DNA of 19,969 nucleotides from NCBI GenBank assembly GCA_964384675.1, contig CAYLNK010000098.1, positions 1 to 19,969 on the forward strand, given 5' to 3'. This document shows positions 7,083-15,416 of this stretch, in pieces (the stretch's first letter is position 1; each line of letters begins with the position of its first letter). Position numbers and translations under genes: made by a program. Source of the stretch: CAYLNK01 sp964384675. GTDB lineage: Bacteria; Acidobacteriota; Thermoanaerobaculia; UBA5066. The notes below the pieces were generated by a model, which saw nothing but the letters and a program-made list of their open reading frames with translations, did not search any database and was not told the DNA's origin.

Positions 7083-7825
7083 ACGTCCTCGTCCTGATGG
7101 CGGGATCCGACACGCGCTTCGAGGAGGCCGGCTACACGTTCCCGAAGAACCTGGTGGAGATCGAGGGGGTCTCGCTCGCCGAGCGCGTCGTGCAGAGCCT
7201 CTCCGTTCTGCGCCCGCTCGGCGTCCGGTTTCTCTTCGCGGTGCGCCGCGACGAAAACGTCAAGCACCACACGGGGGCGATGCTCCAGCTCCTCGTCCCC
7301 GACGCCCGGATGGTCTCGGTGCCGGCGCTCACGAGCGGCGCGGCGTGTACGGCGCTGCTCGCGGTGGAGCACATCGACGACGAGCAGCCGCTCCTGATCG
7401 CGAACGGCGACCAGATCGTGGATGCCGACCTGGCGGAGATCGTGTCCGGCTTCCGCGCCCGCGACCTGGACGGCGGCATCGTCGTCTTCCGCTCGGCGCA
7501 CCCGCGCTGGTCCCACGTACGGTGCGACCGGAACGGCTTCGTCGTCGAGGCCGCCGAGAAGCGTCCCATCAGCGATCTGGCGACCGCCGGGATCTACTAC
7601 TTCAAGGAGGGCCGGCAGTTCGTGTGGGCGGCGAAGGAGTCGATCCGCAAGGACGCCCACGTCAACAACGTCTTCTTCGTCTGCCCCACCTACAACGAGC
7701 TCGTGCTGGACCAGAAGCGGATCGGCACTCACGAGATCCCCGTCGAGGCATACCACTCGTTCGCCACGCCGCAGGGGCTCGAGATGTACGCCGAGCATCT
7801 CCGGCGGAGCCGGGGTGCGCGCTGA
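7079..7825 (+). CDS. Nucleotidyltransferase (sugar-phosphate type), divergent copy
   Basis: The 248-residue product has the GT-A-like nucleotidyltransferase fold seen in enzymes that join a nucleoside triphosphate to a sugar or polyol phosphate. The N-terminal nucleotide loop reads LMAGSDTRF instead of the usual GxGxR, and the following PK motif reads FPKNL. GAAC is at 87-90 and the metal-binding aspartate is Asp111 in NGDQIVD. The later segments PRWSHVRCD, EKRPISDLATAGIYYF and PTYNELVLD align by eye with the second nucleotidyltransferase at 8162, so the two are paralogs. The altered nucleotide loop may mean a different nucleotide or substrate. It overlaps the HAD gene (ATGA) and the cupin gene (TGATG). 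Confidence 0.85.
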   Translation: MNVLVLMAGSDTRFEEAGYTFPKNLVEIEGVSLAERVVQSLSVLRPLGVRFLFAVRRDENVKHHTGAMLQLLVPDARMVSVPALTSGAACTALLAVEHIDDEQPLLIANGDQIVDADLAEIVSGFRARDLDGGIVVFRSAHPRWSHVRCDRNGFVVEAAEKRPISDLATAGIYYFKEGRQFVWAAKESIRKDAHVNNVFFVCPTYNELVLDQKRIGTHEIPVEAYHSFATPQGLEMYAEHLRRSRGAR

Positions 7826-8151
7826 TGGAGGTCGCCGCTCTCTCGGAGATGGTCAAGGGCTGGTTCGTCGGGGACTTCGAGCCGAGCGTCTACCGGACGA
7901 GCGTCGCGGAAGTCGCCGTCAAGACGTACCGGGCCGGAGACGCCGAGGAGTGGCACGTGCACCGGGTCGCCTGCGAGATCACCGCCGTCGTCTCCGGAGC
8001 GGTCCGGATGTGCGACCGGCGGTTCGAGGCCGGTGACATCGTGCGGCTCGAGCCCGGAGAGGGGACCGACTTCCTGGCGCTCGAGGACTCCGTGACCGTC
8101 GTGGTGAAGGTGCCGTCGGTCCGCGGGGACAAGTACGCGGCAAACGAATGA
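7825..8151 (+). CDS. Small single-domain cupin
   Basis: The 108-residue product is a cupin. The first cupin motif is GDAEEWHVHRVACEITAVVSG, with His44, His46 and Glu51 as likely metal ligands. The second motif FEAGDIVRLEPGEGTDFLAL has the expected glycine and proline but lacks the usual histidine, so metal binding may be incomplete or use another residue. It starts with the A of the preceding stop (TGATG) and sits between two paralogous nucleotidyltransferases. A sugar isomerase or epimerase role, or a regulatory or binding role, is possible; the sequence does not decide. Confidence 0.8.
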   Translation: MEVAALSEMVKGWFVGDFEPSVYRTSVAEVAVKTYRAGDAEEWHVHRVACEITAVVSGAVRMCDRRFEAGDIVRLEPGEGTDFLALEDSVTVVVKVPSVRGDKYAANE

Positions 8152-8161
8152 CGGCGGGCGG

Positions 8162-8932
8162 ATGCTGAACATCGTCATTCCCATGGCCGGGCGAGGCCAG
8201 CGCTTTCGCGACGCGGGCCACGAGCTTCCGAAGCCGCTGATCCCGGTCCACGGTGTCCCGATGATCCGCCTCGTGATCGGAAACATGCGACCCACGCGCT
8301 CCCACCGCTTCATCTTCCTCGTCTTGGCGGAGCATCTCGACCGGTACGACGTCGGCCGGCAGCTCCTCGAGTGGGCCCCCGGTGCGGCGGTGATCCCGAT
8401 CGACCGGGTGACGGAGGGGGCCGCGTGCACCGTCCTGTGCGCCGAGGAGCTGATCGACGGAGACGACCCCCTGATGATCGCCAACAGCGACCAGTGGGTC
8501 GACCGGGGGGTCGACGACTATCTCGCCGCGACGGACGACGGCGCCGACGGCCTGATCATGACTATGTACGCGGACGACCCGAAGTGGTCGTACGCGGGGC
8601 TCCGGACGGATGGCACCGTCGACAGGGTGGTCGAGAAGCAGGTGATCTCTCCGGCGGCGACGGTGGGGGTCTACAACTTCCGGCAGGGGCGCCTCTTCAC
8701 CCGTGCCGCTCGCCGGATGATCGCCCGCGACCTGCGTGTGAACGGCGAGTTCTACGTCGCCCCGGTCTACAACGAGCTCATCGCGGAGGGTGCGCGAGTC
8801 GTTCACTTCAACGTCGGGGCCATCGAGGACGGCATGTACGGGCTCGGGACGCCGGCCGACCTGGAGCGCTTCCTGGCGATGGATGTTTCGAGACGGGCAG
8901 CGGCGTCGCTGGGGACCGGGCGAAGGGCGTGA
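8162..8932 (+). CDS. Nucleotidyltransferase (sugar-phosphate type)
   Basis: The 256-residue product has a canonical nucleotidyltransferase loop: PMAGRGQRF at 7-15 followed by ELPKPLIPV with the conserved lysine. GAAC is at 86-89 and the metal-binding aspartate is Asp110 in NSDQWVD. It shares PKWSYAGLR, VEKQVISPAATVGVYNF and PVYNELIAE with the paralog at 7079. It probably activates a sugar or polyol phosphate for the glycan made by this cluster; which nucleotide and substrate cannot be read from the sequence. The ATG is ten bases after the cupin stop, with no strong ribosome binding site. Its stop overlaps the GTG start of the exporter permease (GTGA), tying precursor supply to export in one transcript. 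Confidence 0.87.
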   Translation: MLNIVIPMAGRGQRFRDAGHELPKPLIPVHGVPMIRLVIGNMRPTRSHRFIFLVLAEHLDRYDVGRQLLEWAPGAAVIPIDRVTEGAACTVLCAEELIDGDDPLMIANSDQWVDRGVDDYLAATDDGADGLIMTMYADDPKWSYAGLRTDGTVDRVVEKQVISPAATVGVYNFRQGRLFTRAARRMIARDLRVNGEFYVAPVYNELIAEGARVVHFNVGAIEDGMYGLGTPADLERFLAMDVSRRAAASLGTGRRA

Positions 8933-9813
8933 CGGCCGGGAGCGCGTCTCGTCCGGGGCCTGCGGAGGGGATCGCGCCAGAGTCGCGCCCGCGGCGCCCG
9001 GTCCTGGTGATCGGGCCCGATGCCGGCTGGCCGAGCCTCAGCCTTCGCGAGCCGTGGCGTTTCCGCGGTCTGCTCCTCACCTTCGCGGGCCGGGAGCTCC
9101 GCGTCCGGTACCGCCAGACGGCGCTCGGGGTTCTCTGGTTCGTCCTCCAGCCGCTCATCATGGCGGCGACCTTCACCTTCGTGTTCGGGGCGGTCGCCCG
9201 GATGCCGGAGGAGCGGACGTCGCGCCTGGTCTTCACCTACGCGGGCGTCCTCGCCTGGAATCTCTTCAGCCAGATCGTCATCCGGGGCAGTCACTCCCTG
9301 GTTCAGAACGCTCCTCTCCTCTCGAAGGTCTACTTTCCACGCGAGCTGCTTCCGCTGTCGATGGTGCCGCTTGGTCTCGTCGATCTCGCGGTGGCTCTCG
9401 GATTGCTGGTCGTCATCCTCGCGGTCACCGGAACTGCGCCCACGGCGGCGGCTTTGCTGCTTCCCCTCTGGATCGTCCTTCTTTGTGTCCTCGGCGCCGG
9501 CTGGGCCCTTCTCACGTCGGCCCTGACGGTGTGGTATCGCGACCTGCAGTTCGTGATCTCGCTGGCGCTCCAGATCCTGCTTTACCTGAGTCCGTTGGCG
9601 TACTCCGTCAGCAGCGTGCCGGAGCGATTTCGCCCCTTCATCCTGCTCAATCCGATCGCGCCTCTCCTGGAGGCTTTCCGGTGGTCCCTCGTGGGGGCGA
9701 ACCGGGTCTCGCTGGGCCAGCTGGCCTATTCTCTCGCCTTCGGTGTCGCGTCGTTCGTCGCCGGGCTCGCGCTGTTTCGCCACCTCGAGCGCCGATTCGC
9801 CGATGTCGTCTGA
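8929..9813 (+). CDS. wzm: ABC-2 type polysaccharide exporter, permease subunit
   Basis: The product (294 residues from GTG 8929) is a membrane permease of the Wzm/KpsM/TagG kind, which moves undecaprenyl- or lipid-linked polysaccharide across the inner membrane. A hydrophilic, proline-rich N-terminal stretch of about 45 residues precedes the family motif RELRVRYRQTALGVLWF, then about six hydrophobic segments. Further family features are SKVYFPRELLPL and the late LLNPIAPLLEAFR. The start overlaps the preceding stop in a GTGA. The 3' end overlaps the ATPase gene by 11 bases. The partner ATPase encoded next carries a C-terminal extension, so the pair resembles O-antigen exporters of the Wzm-Wzt class. 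Confidence 0.92.
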   Translation: MTAGSASRPGPAEGIAPESRPRRPVLVIGPDAGWPSLSLREPWRFRGLLLTFAGRELRVRYRQTALGVLWFVLQPLIMAATFTFVFGAVARMPEERTSRLVFTYAGVLAWNLFSQIVIRGSHSLVQNAPLLSKVYFPRELLPLSMVPLGLVDLAVALGLLVVILAVTGTAPTAAALLLPLWIVLLCVLGAGWALLTSALTVWYRDLQFVISLALQILLYLSPLAYSVSSVPERFRPFILLNPIAPLLEAFRWSLVGANRVSLGQLAYSLAFGVASFVAGLALFRHLERRFADVV

Positions 9814-11107
9814 TTCCGTCGCGCTGGAGACGACCGGCCTGTCGAAGGCGTACCGGGTCGGAGTCCGTCCGCCTGGCTCGTCGTCCTTGCGGGAGACGAT
9901 CTCCAGCTTCATGTCCCACCAAACCGCTGGGCGCCAGGAAGGGAACACCTTGTGGGCGCTCCAGGACGTCGACCTCAGGGTCGGATTCGGTGAAGTTCTC
10001 GGGATCGTCGGACGGAACGGCTCCGGGAAGTCGACCCTCCTGAAGATCCTGAGCCGGGTGACGGCGCCCACAGCGGGTGAGGCCCGGCTCTACGGCCGGG
10101 TGGGGAGCCTTCTCGAGGTGGGCACGGGCTTCCACCAGGAGCTGACGGGCCGCGAGAACATCTTCCTGAGCGGGAGAATCCTCGGCCTCGGGACCGCCGA
10201 GATCCGACGACACTTCGACGAGATCGCCGCCTTTGCCGACGTCGGTAGGCTCCTCGAGACCCCGGTCAAGAGATTCAGCAGCGGTCAGTACACGCGATTG
10301 GCCTTCGCCGTCGCAGCCTTTCTGCAGCCCGAGATCCTCCTCGTGGACGAGGTCTTAGCCGTTGGCGACGCCGAGTTCCAGCGGAAGTGTCTCGGGCGCA
10401 TGAAGGCCGTCGCCGGGAGCGGACGCACGGTGCTTTTCGTGAGTCACAACATGGACGCGGTGACTGCCCTCTGTTCCCGCGCGATCCTCCTGTCGGGGGG
10501 GCGCATCACGGGCGATGGGTCGGCCGCGGAGGTCGTCAGGAGCTACCTGTCCAAGCTCGCCACGGCAGAGGTCGCGGTCTGGCGAGGCGACGAGGGGGAC
10601 GACCGGCTCCGCCTCCGTGCGACCCGGGTCCGATCCGACGACGGTGGGCCGCTTCGCACGCATGTCCCGATCCGGATCGAGGTCGTGATCGACCTCCGGA
10701 CACCCGTTCTCGGGTTGATCTGCGCGGTCGAGCTGTTCTCCAGCGAGCAACGGATGCTCGCGTACTCGGCCCAGGATGACAGGCTGCCGCCGCCGGCGGA
10801 AGAGGTGCCGGCGGGTCTGATGGCACTGGAGGTGGTCATTCCGCCGAACATGCTCGCGCCCGGCGCCTACGAAGTCCGGTTCGACGTCGGGATCCACAAC
10901 GTACGACGCGTGATCGACGGAGCCGGGAGCCTGTTCTTCGAGGTGACGAACCCGGAGGGGTTGGGGCGACGCTTCCTCGTCGACAGGACGAAGAGCGTCT
11001 TCCGGCCCGACTGGACGTGGCGGGCGCTCTCCCCCGGCGAAACGGAGGCCTCGTGGCCGGGTCTCCCGCTCGGAGGGTCCAGCACCGGTGGAGGTCAGAG
11101 CCGGTGA
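9803..11107 (+). CDS. wzt: ABC-2 type polysaccharide exporter, ATPase subunit with C-terminal domain
   Basis: The 434-residue product combines an ABC ATPase (about 1-250) with a C-terminal beta-rich domain (about 265-400). Walker A GRNGSGKST is at 70-78, the signature FSSGQYTRLAFA starts at 158, Walker B ILLVDE ends at Glu183, and the switch histidine is His215 in VSHN. The C-terminal part (for example VPIRIEVVIDL, YEVRFDVGI) matches the Wzt carbohydrate-binding domain layout, which in known systems recognises a terminal modification on the finished chain. The signature carries SSG rather than SGG, which is usual in Wzt/TagH proteins. The start is ATG 9803, inside the end of the permease gene. 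Confidence 0.93.
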   Translation: MSSDSVALETTGLSKAYRVGVRPPGSSSLRETISSFMSHQTAGRQEGNTLWALQDVDLRVGFGEVLGIVGRNGSGKSTLLKILSRVTAPTAGEARLYGRVGSLLEVGTGFHQELTGRENIFLSGRILGLGTAEIRRHFDEIAAFADVGRLLETPVKRFSSGQYTRLAFAVAAFLQPEILLVDEVLAVGDAEFQRKCLGRMKAVAGSGRTVLFVSHNMDAVTALCSRAILLSGGRITGDGSAAEVVRSYLSKLATAEVAVWRGDEGDDRLRLRATRVRSDDGGPLRTHVPIRIEVVIDLRTPVLGLICAVELFSSEQRMLAYSAQDDRLPPPAEEVPAGLMALEVVIPPNMLAPGAYEVRFDVGIHNVRRVIDGAGSLFFEVTNPEGLGRRFLVDRTKSVFRPDWTWRALSPGETEASWPGLPLGGSSTGGGQSR

Positions 11108-12108
11108 ACCCAGGAGTTCGTTTCGGAATCCTCCTTCAGGGCGGCTTTCTCCCGGGCTACACGCTCGAGTCGTGCCGCGCCTACCGCCAGCGATACGGGG
11201 ACGCTCCGATCGTCGTCTCGTCGTGGCGGGACGACGCGGAGAAGGTCGACGTGGAAGCGGGGGAGCTGGCGCGCCTGGGGGTGGAGGTCGTCCTCTCCGA
11301 GAAGCCGGTCGTCGCCGGGTCCCAGAACGTCAACCTGCAGCTGGTGAGCACCCGGGCGGGACTCGAGGCCCTTGGCCGGTCCGGCGCGACACACGCGATG
11401 AAGAGTCGGACGGACATCCGGATCGAGGCGAATGCTGCCGCGCTCCTCGCCTCCGTCCGCGCGGCGTATCCCGTGCGAAGCGGCCTGGGGCAATCGGAGC
11501 GGATCGTGGTCGCACAGTCGTACACGAGGGTCGGAATGCCCTACCACGCGTCCGACATGGTTCTGCTTGGCGCGCTCGAGGATCTCCGCGCGTATTTCGG
11601 GACGCCGCTCCGTGCGTCCAGCGAGGTCTCGCTCGCGGCGTGGAGGCTGTTGCCGCTTCACGAACGACTCTTCTCGGAAGAGGGGATCAAGGTTCACGCC
11701 GAGCAGTACATCTGTCACGACTACCTGCGTCGTCTCGGCTGGCCCCTGGCTCACACGATCACGGGCTGGCACGAAGTCCTCTCGGCCCTCTTCTGCGTGG
11801 TCGATGACGAGACGCTCGGCTTTCGCTGGTACAAGAACCCCGGGGTGTTCGGTGCGGCGCGTCGCGTCGATAGCGATTTCCTGGTGTCACGCGTTCGGTA
11901 TCCGGAGCACCAAGGGTTCCTGGTGCACTCCTCGCTGATCTGCCGTCGGGTGACGAGTTCCGCATGGCTCCGGATGCTCGAGGGGAAGCGGCCCCGCCTC
12001 GATGCGGGCCGTCTGGAAGGGCTACTCGCGCTGGGTAACCAGCTCTTCTTCGCCAAGGACATCCCCTGGTGGCTCGACGGCAGGCGCCGCCGCGGTCTCG
12101 GGCCGTGA
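11104..12108 (+). CDS. WavE-like glycosyltransferase
   Basis: The 334-residue product resembles the WavE family of lipopolysaccharide-core or O-antigen glycosyltransferases. It starts VRFGILLQGGF with the family QG, then IVVSSWRDD (about 36-44), a QNVNLQ motif at about 74-79, the nucleotide-sugar and metal region MKSRTDIRI at 99-107, and YHASDMVLLG at 147-156, where the DMV segment is characteristic. AEQYICHDY follows later. There is no membrane segment, so it works on the cytoplasmic side. It starts with GTG 11104, overlapping the ATPase stop (GTGA). It should add a sugar to the glycan exported by the adjacent transporter; the acceptor and donor are unknown. Confidence 0.8.
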   Translation: MNPGVRFGILLQGGFLPGYTLESCRAYRQRYGDAPIVVSSWRDDAEKVDVEAGELARLGVEVVLSEKPVVAGSQNVNLQLVSTRAGLEALGRSGATHAMKSRTDIRIEANAAALLASVRAAYPVRSGLGQSERIVVAQSYTRVGMPYHASDMVLLGALEDLRAYFGTPLRASSEVSLAAWRLLPLHERLFSEEGIKVHAEQYICHDYLRRLGWPLAHTITGWHEVLSALFCVVDDETLGFRWYKNPGVFGAARRVDSDFLVSRVRYPEHQGFLVHSSLICRRVTSSAWLRMLEGKRPRLDAGRLEGLLALGNQLFFAKDIPWWLDGRRRRGLGP

Positions 12109-12886
12109 AGAAAGAGGGGCGCTCCGTCGCCGAGCTTCGATCCACGGTAGGCGAGAGGCTGTGGCCGTGAATCGCATTGACGCCTATTCGGTTCAACTTC
12201 CGCTCCTTCGCGTCCCGCTGACCGGGCTGGACCGGCCGGTCGTTCTGGTCTCGGCGCGGGGACTCTGGAAATCGAGAGGTGGCGCCCTGGAGTCCTGAAG
12301 CCGTGGTGCGCGCGTACCAGCGGACGGTTCCCTGCGTGGTCCCCCTCCGCGCCGACGGGGAGCCCGGGTCCGGGCTGTGCACCAGCCAGTTCGTCGGGGC
12401 GCTCGAACGGTGTCTGGAATACTCGTCGCCCAGGATAGAGATCCCTTTTCTCGTCGAGGTCGCCTCGTGGGACCTGCTCGCCGGACCGCTCCGGGCAAGT
12501 CTCGGATCGCGACTCGCGAGATGCACGGTCGTACGACGTGCGGCGGGCTTGGTGGGAGATGGGGTTTTCCCTCTGTTCCCCATCGAGACCTGCGGCCTGA
12601 ACCCAGGCCCCCTTGGGCTTGGCGTGTCCCGATCGAGACGATTCTCGACCCGGTGATGGGAAGCCGCCTGGTCAATCGTCTCGTGGAGATTCGGGCTCAC
12701 CGCCTGGTGATCGACTCGGTGGATGTCCTGGAAGATGTCCATCTGGCGCGGGAGTGGTCGCCGTCCCGGGAGGCAAAGCTCCTGTACCTCATCGGCGCGC
12801 GCCTTCCCTTGGCCGAGATCTGGCTGGTCACGGACCTCCTCGAAGGGCTCTTCCTGTCCGCCAGCAAAAGTATCCCGCTCGGCTGA
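12105..12886 (+). pseudogene. Frameshifted gene of unknown function
   Basis: No single frame is open across this stretch, but one consistent protein of about 260 residues results from three single-base corrections. It begins at GTG 12105, overlapping the previous stop (GTGA), with KKEGRSVAELRSTVGERLW. A missing base near 12163-12167 moves to NRIDAYSVQLPLLRVPL. An extra A in the AAA at 12269-12271 then leads to NREVAPWSPEAVVRAYQ and IEIPFLVEVASWDLL. A missing C in the run at 12608-12612 finally gives WAWRVPIETILDP and EAKLLYLIGARLPLAEIW. The corrected frame ends in a TGA at 12884-12886, just before a ribosome binding site for the next gene. I cannot name the family; a vague similarity of the first 35 residues to enolase-superfamily N-termini did not hold further on. 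It may be a true pseudogene or an intact gene with sequence errors. Confidence 0.55.
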
Positions 12887-12893
12887 GGGTCAA

Positions 12894-14264
12894 ATGCCGC
12901 TCACGGAGTGTCACCCCTTCGCCGATGTCGCCCCCGGGTTCCCGGACGACGATGCGTCGCTGGCGCTGCAGCACGCGCTCGTCGGAACGAGCGGCCTCGA
13001 GCGACCGGTCTCGATCGGATTTCCGAGGCGGCGGCCCCTTGCAGGAGACGTCGAAGAGGTCGACCGTGTCGTCGACGCGTTCTTCAGCCTCCGGGACCTC
13101 GGATTCGAGGACAGGGCGAGCACGCTCACCGTGGGAGTCCGAGCGAGCCGATTCGCTCTCATCGTCTTCTGGGAGGCCTTTCACCTGCTCCGGCCTGGCG
13201 GGCTCTGGATCGACGTCGACGAGACCGAGCGGATGGGCAAGAGCCTGATCGGGGCGCCCGACGTCCTCGAGCGTCGCTACTTCGCTCACGCCCTCGACAA
13301 GATCGCCCAGGAGCGAGTGGGTCGGGTCACGGCGACCCTCTACCGGAAGGTCCGCCCCAGCCTCGTTTCGTCCGGGCTGGGGGACCCGGGCTGGACCTTC
13401 GGGATCCTCACGTCAGGCCCCTCCCCACACGCGTGCCGGATGGTGGAGGAGATCCGCTCCCTCGCGCTCCCCGGGTACGAGATCCTCCTGTGCGGGCCGG
13501 AGCCGGGCCCGCTCCCGGACGACCCGAGGGTGCGGCGGATCGATCTCGACCGCCCCGAGCCCCGGGGATGGATAACGCGAAAGAAGAACCTGATCGCCGA
13601 GCAGGCCCGTCACGAGAACCTCTGTCTCCTGCACGACCGTTTCCGGCTGCCGCCGAACTTCGTCGAGGCGGTCACGAAGCTCGGCCCCTCCCGGCATCAC
13701 CACATTTCCGCAGCTCTACTTCCCCGAGCCGTCTCGCAGCATCTTCTTCCGGAGCGTCGACTACCAGGTCACGAGGCCATCGTCTTTTCTGCCGGCCGCG
13801 GAACGCGGAACGCCTGGTGAACTTCCGGCTGGACCAGTTCGCGTACCCGCAATACAACGACTGGACGGAAACGGTTCACATCAACGGCGGGGCGTACCTC
13901 ACGCGCCGCGCCCTCTGGCGTGCCGTTCCCCAGGACGAGGCGCTCTGCCATGGGGACTGGGAGGACATCGTCCACGGCCTCGCCTGCCATCGGTTCGAGA
14001 TCCCGCAGCGCGTGAATCCGCACGCGGTGCTCGAAATCGGTCTACTCGCACCACTCGATCCTGGCCTTCTTCAGCCTCCCTTTTCAGCGCCCCGACGGTT
14101 CCTGGGTCCCGAACATCTCGCCGCAGTCCTTGTGGAAGCCGTCACAGATTGGCGCGAGCGAGCACTCCTTGCAGGGGGGGAGCTTCGTGTACGGATGGAC
14201 GGTCTTGGCCATCAGCCTCCGGGCCTCCCGGTTGAGGGCTTCCGCCTCCGGGAGGGGCTCGTAG
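12894..14264 (+). pseudogene. Frameshifted methyltransferase-like/glycosyltransferase fusion
   Basis: The start is ATG 12894, with GAGGG four bases upstream. The first 800 bases are open and encode an N-terminal part containing EAFHLLRPGGLWIDVD, like the end of a class I methyltransferase fold. A GT-A-like glycosyltransferase part follows (WTFGILTSGPS, then GWITRKKNLIAEQARHENL). After 13690 three shifts, each +1 modulo 3, break it: an extra C at 13690-13692, a 7-bp tandem duplication at 13797-13810, and an extra base near 14042. Corrected, the frame reads on through PQLYFPEPSRSIFF, DWTETVHINGGAYLTRR, HGDWEDIVHGLACHR and YSHHSILAFF, all plausible glycosyltransferase sequence. The corrected stop would be at 14264, overlapping the converging radical SAM gene by 180 bases, so the true 3' end is uncertain. 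It is a paralog of the intact gene at 15441-16577. Confidence 0.7.
13797..13810 (+). repeat. Exact 7-bp tandem duplication causing a frameshift
   Basis: Two perfect copies of CGCGGAA lie head to tail here. Deleting one copy restores the protein PAAERLVNFRLDQ across the junction, so the duplication explains the frame change exactly. Confidence 0.8.
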
Positions 14265-15416
14265 TCCATGATGTTCTCGCGCGTGAACTGCCAGGCCTTC
14301 TCGAGTGTGGCCCCCACCTTTCCCACGACGGGGAGGCTGCTCCGGTCGGCGTCCGCGTGGGGCGCGACCCCGGGCGAGGGGCCCGCGGTCCGGCCGGACC
14401 GGTTGAGGTAGAGCTCCCGCGCCCGGTTCCTCGCCTTGAGCATCGTCTCCTTGAGCGTGCCGTTGTCGAGCGTCGTGACCGCTTCCGCGGAGGTCGTCGC
14501 GAGCCACCGGATGCGCCGGGACCAGACCGTGTCGAGGAGAGGGATCGGGGGCACGAGGGGCAGCGCCGCCTGACGGAGGTTCGGCAGGCTGGTCCAGGCC
14601 TCCGACGCCGCGTCCCATTCGTGCAAGTCGTACACGATCTGCTGGAAGTTCTGGCTGAACTTCCGATGGCGCTCCTCGAACATACAGAACGGAAGGTACC
14701 GGACGTTCACCTCGAGGCCGGCCTGGTCCAGCGTGTCGAGGGCCGGAGTGAGGTACGCCATGATCTCGGTGTAGGTCGCGACGTTCTTGGCGCTCCTCTT
14801 GCCTCCGGCCGCCTGGTCGATGAACGGGTTGAACGCGATGAAGTTCATGACCCGCGCTCCACTGTCGATCGCGATCCGCCCGATCCCCTCCAGCTGCGGC
14901 AGCACCGGCTTGGAGAGGACCGTGTTGAAGCGGAACGGCACGCCCACCGCCTGGAGGTTCTCGAGCGCCTTCATCTGCTTCGCGCTGCCCCCGGGAAACC
15001 CGACGATCTCGTCGTAGACGTGCTCCAGGCCCTGGATGCTGAACAGGAGGTCGTAGACCCCGGCGTCCTTCAGGCGCTGACAGTTCTCCTTTCGCGAAAG
15101 GGCGATCCCGTTGGTGATCAGCATCGGTTTCAGCCCGATCTGCGCGCAGTAGGAGACGAGCTCGTGGATCCCCGGGCCAGATGGTCGGCTCACCACCCTG
15201 GATGTCGATCGAGTTGTTGCCATAGAAGTCGACCAGGGTCTTGCACGCCGATTTCGCCTTGTACAGCTCCATGAACGGGTGCTCGGGGTCGGACTTCGTC
15301 TCGATCTTGTCGAGGAAGTAGCAGAAATAGCAGCGGAGGTTGCAGGTCTGCCCCAGCCACATCACGCCCCGCCGATTAATGACCCTGTGGTGAGTGTGCG
15401 TGAAGCCCGTCACCAC
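14084..15416 (-). pseudogene. Frameshifted radical SAM enzyme of the glycan locus
   Basis: The N-terminal frame from GTG 15416 gives GVMWLGQTCNLRCYFCYF. The cluster CX3CX2C (Cys25, Cys29, Cys32) binds the 4Fe-4S cluster that cleaves S-adenosylmethionine. It continues to DIQGGEPTIW, and then a single extra base in the four-base run at 15171-15174 moves the coding frame. The second frame continues naturally with GIHELVSYCAQIG, LKPMLITNGIAL and DLLFSIQGLEHVYDEIVG, and ends with a cysteine-rich tail PPCKECSLAPICDGFHKDC, resembling the auxiliary cluster regions of SPASM/twitch enzymes. Corrected length is about 443 residues. The start could also be GTG 15413 or the GTG/ATG pair just before WLGQ. 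Its substrate is unknown; it follows the methyltransferase/glycosyltransferase gene by 24 bases and is likely co-transcribed with it. Confidence 0.82.

Noticed and set aside
12167..12560. Enolase-superfamily assignment for the frameshifted gene
   Set aside because: The first residues (NRIDAYSVQLPL) and a WDLL segment are suggestive, but no lysine or metal-ligand motifs follow and the corrected length is too short.
14040..14090. Bidirectional terminator between the convergent operons
   Set aside because: No stable hairpin followed by a T-run could be found by eye, and the corrected gene ends overlap.
12908..15274. 788-codon plus-strand open frame
   Set aside because: Only its 13811-14040 part reads as real protein, a segment of the frameshifted glycosyltransferase; the rest is shadow, including antisense to the radical SAM gene.
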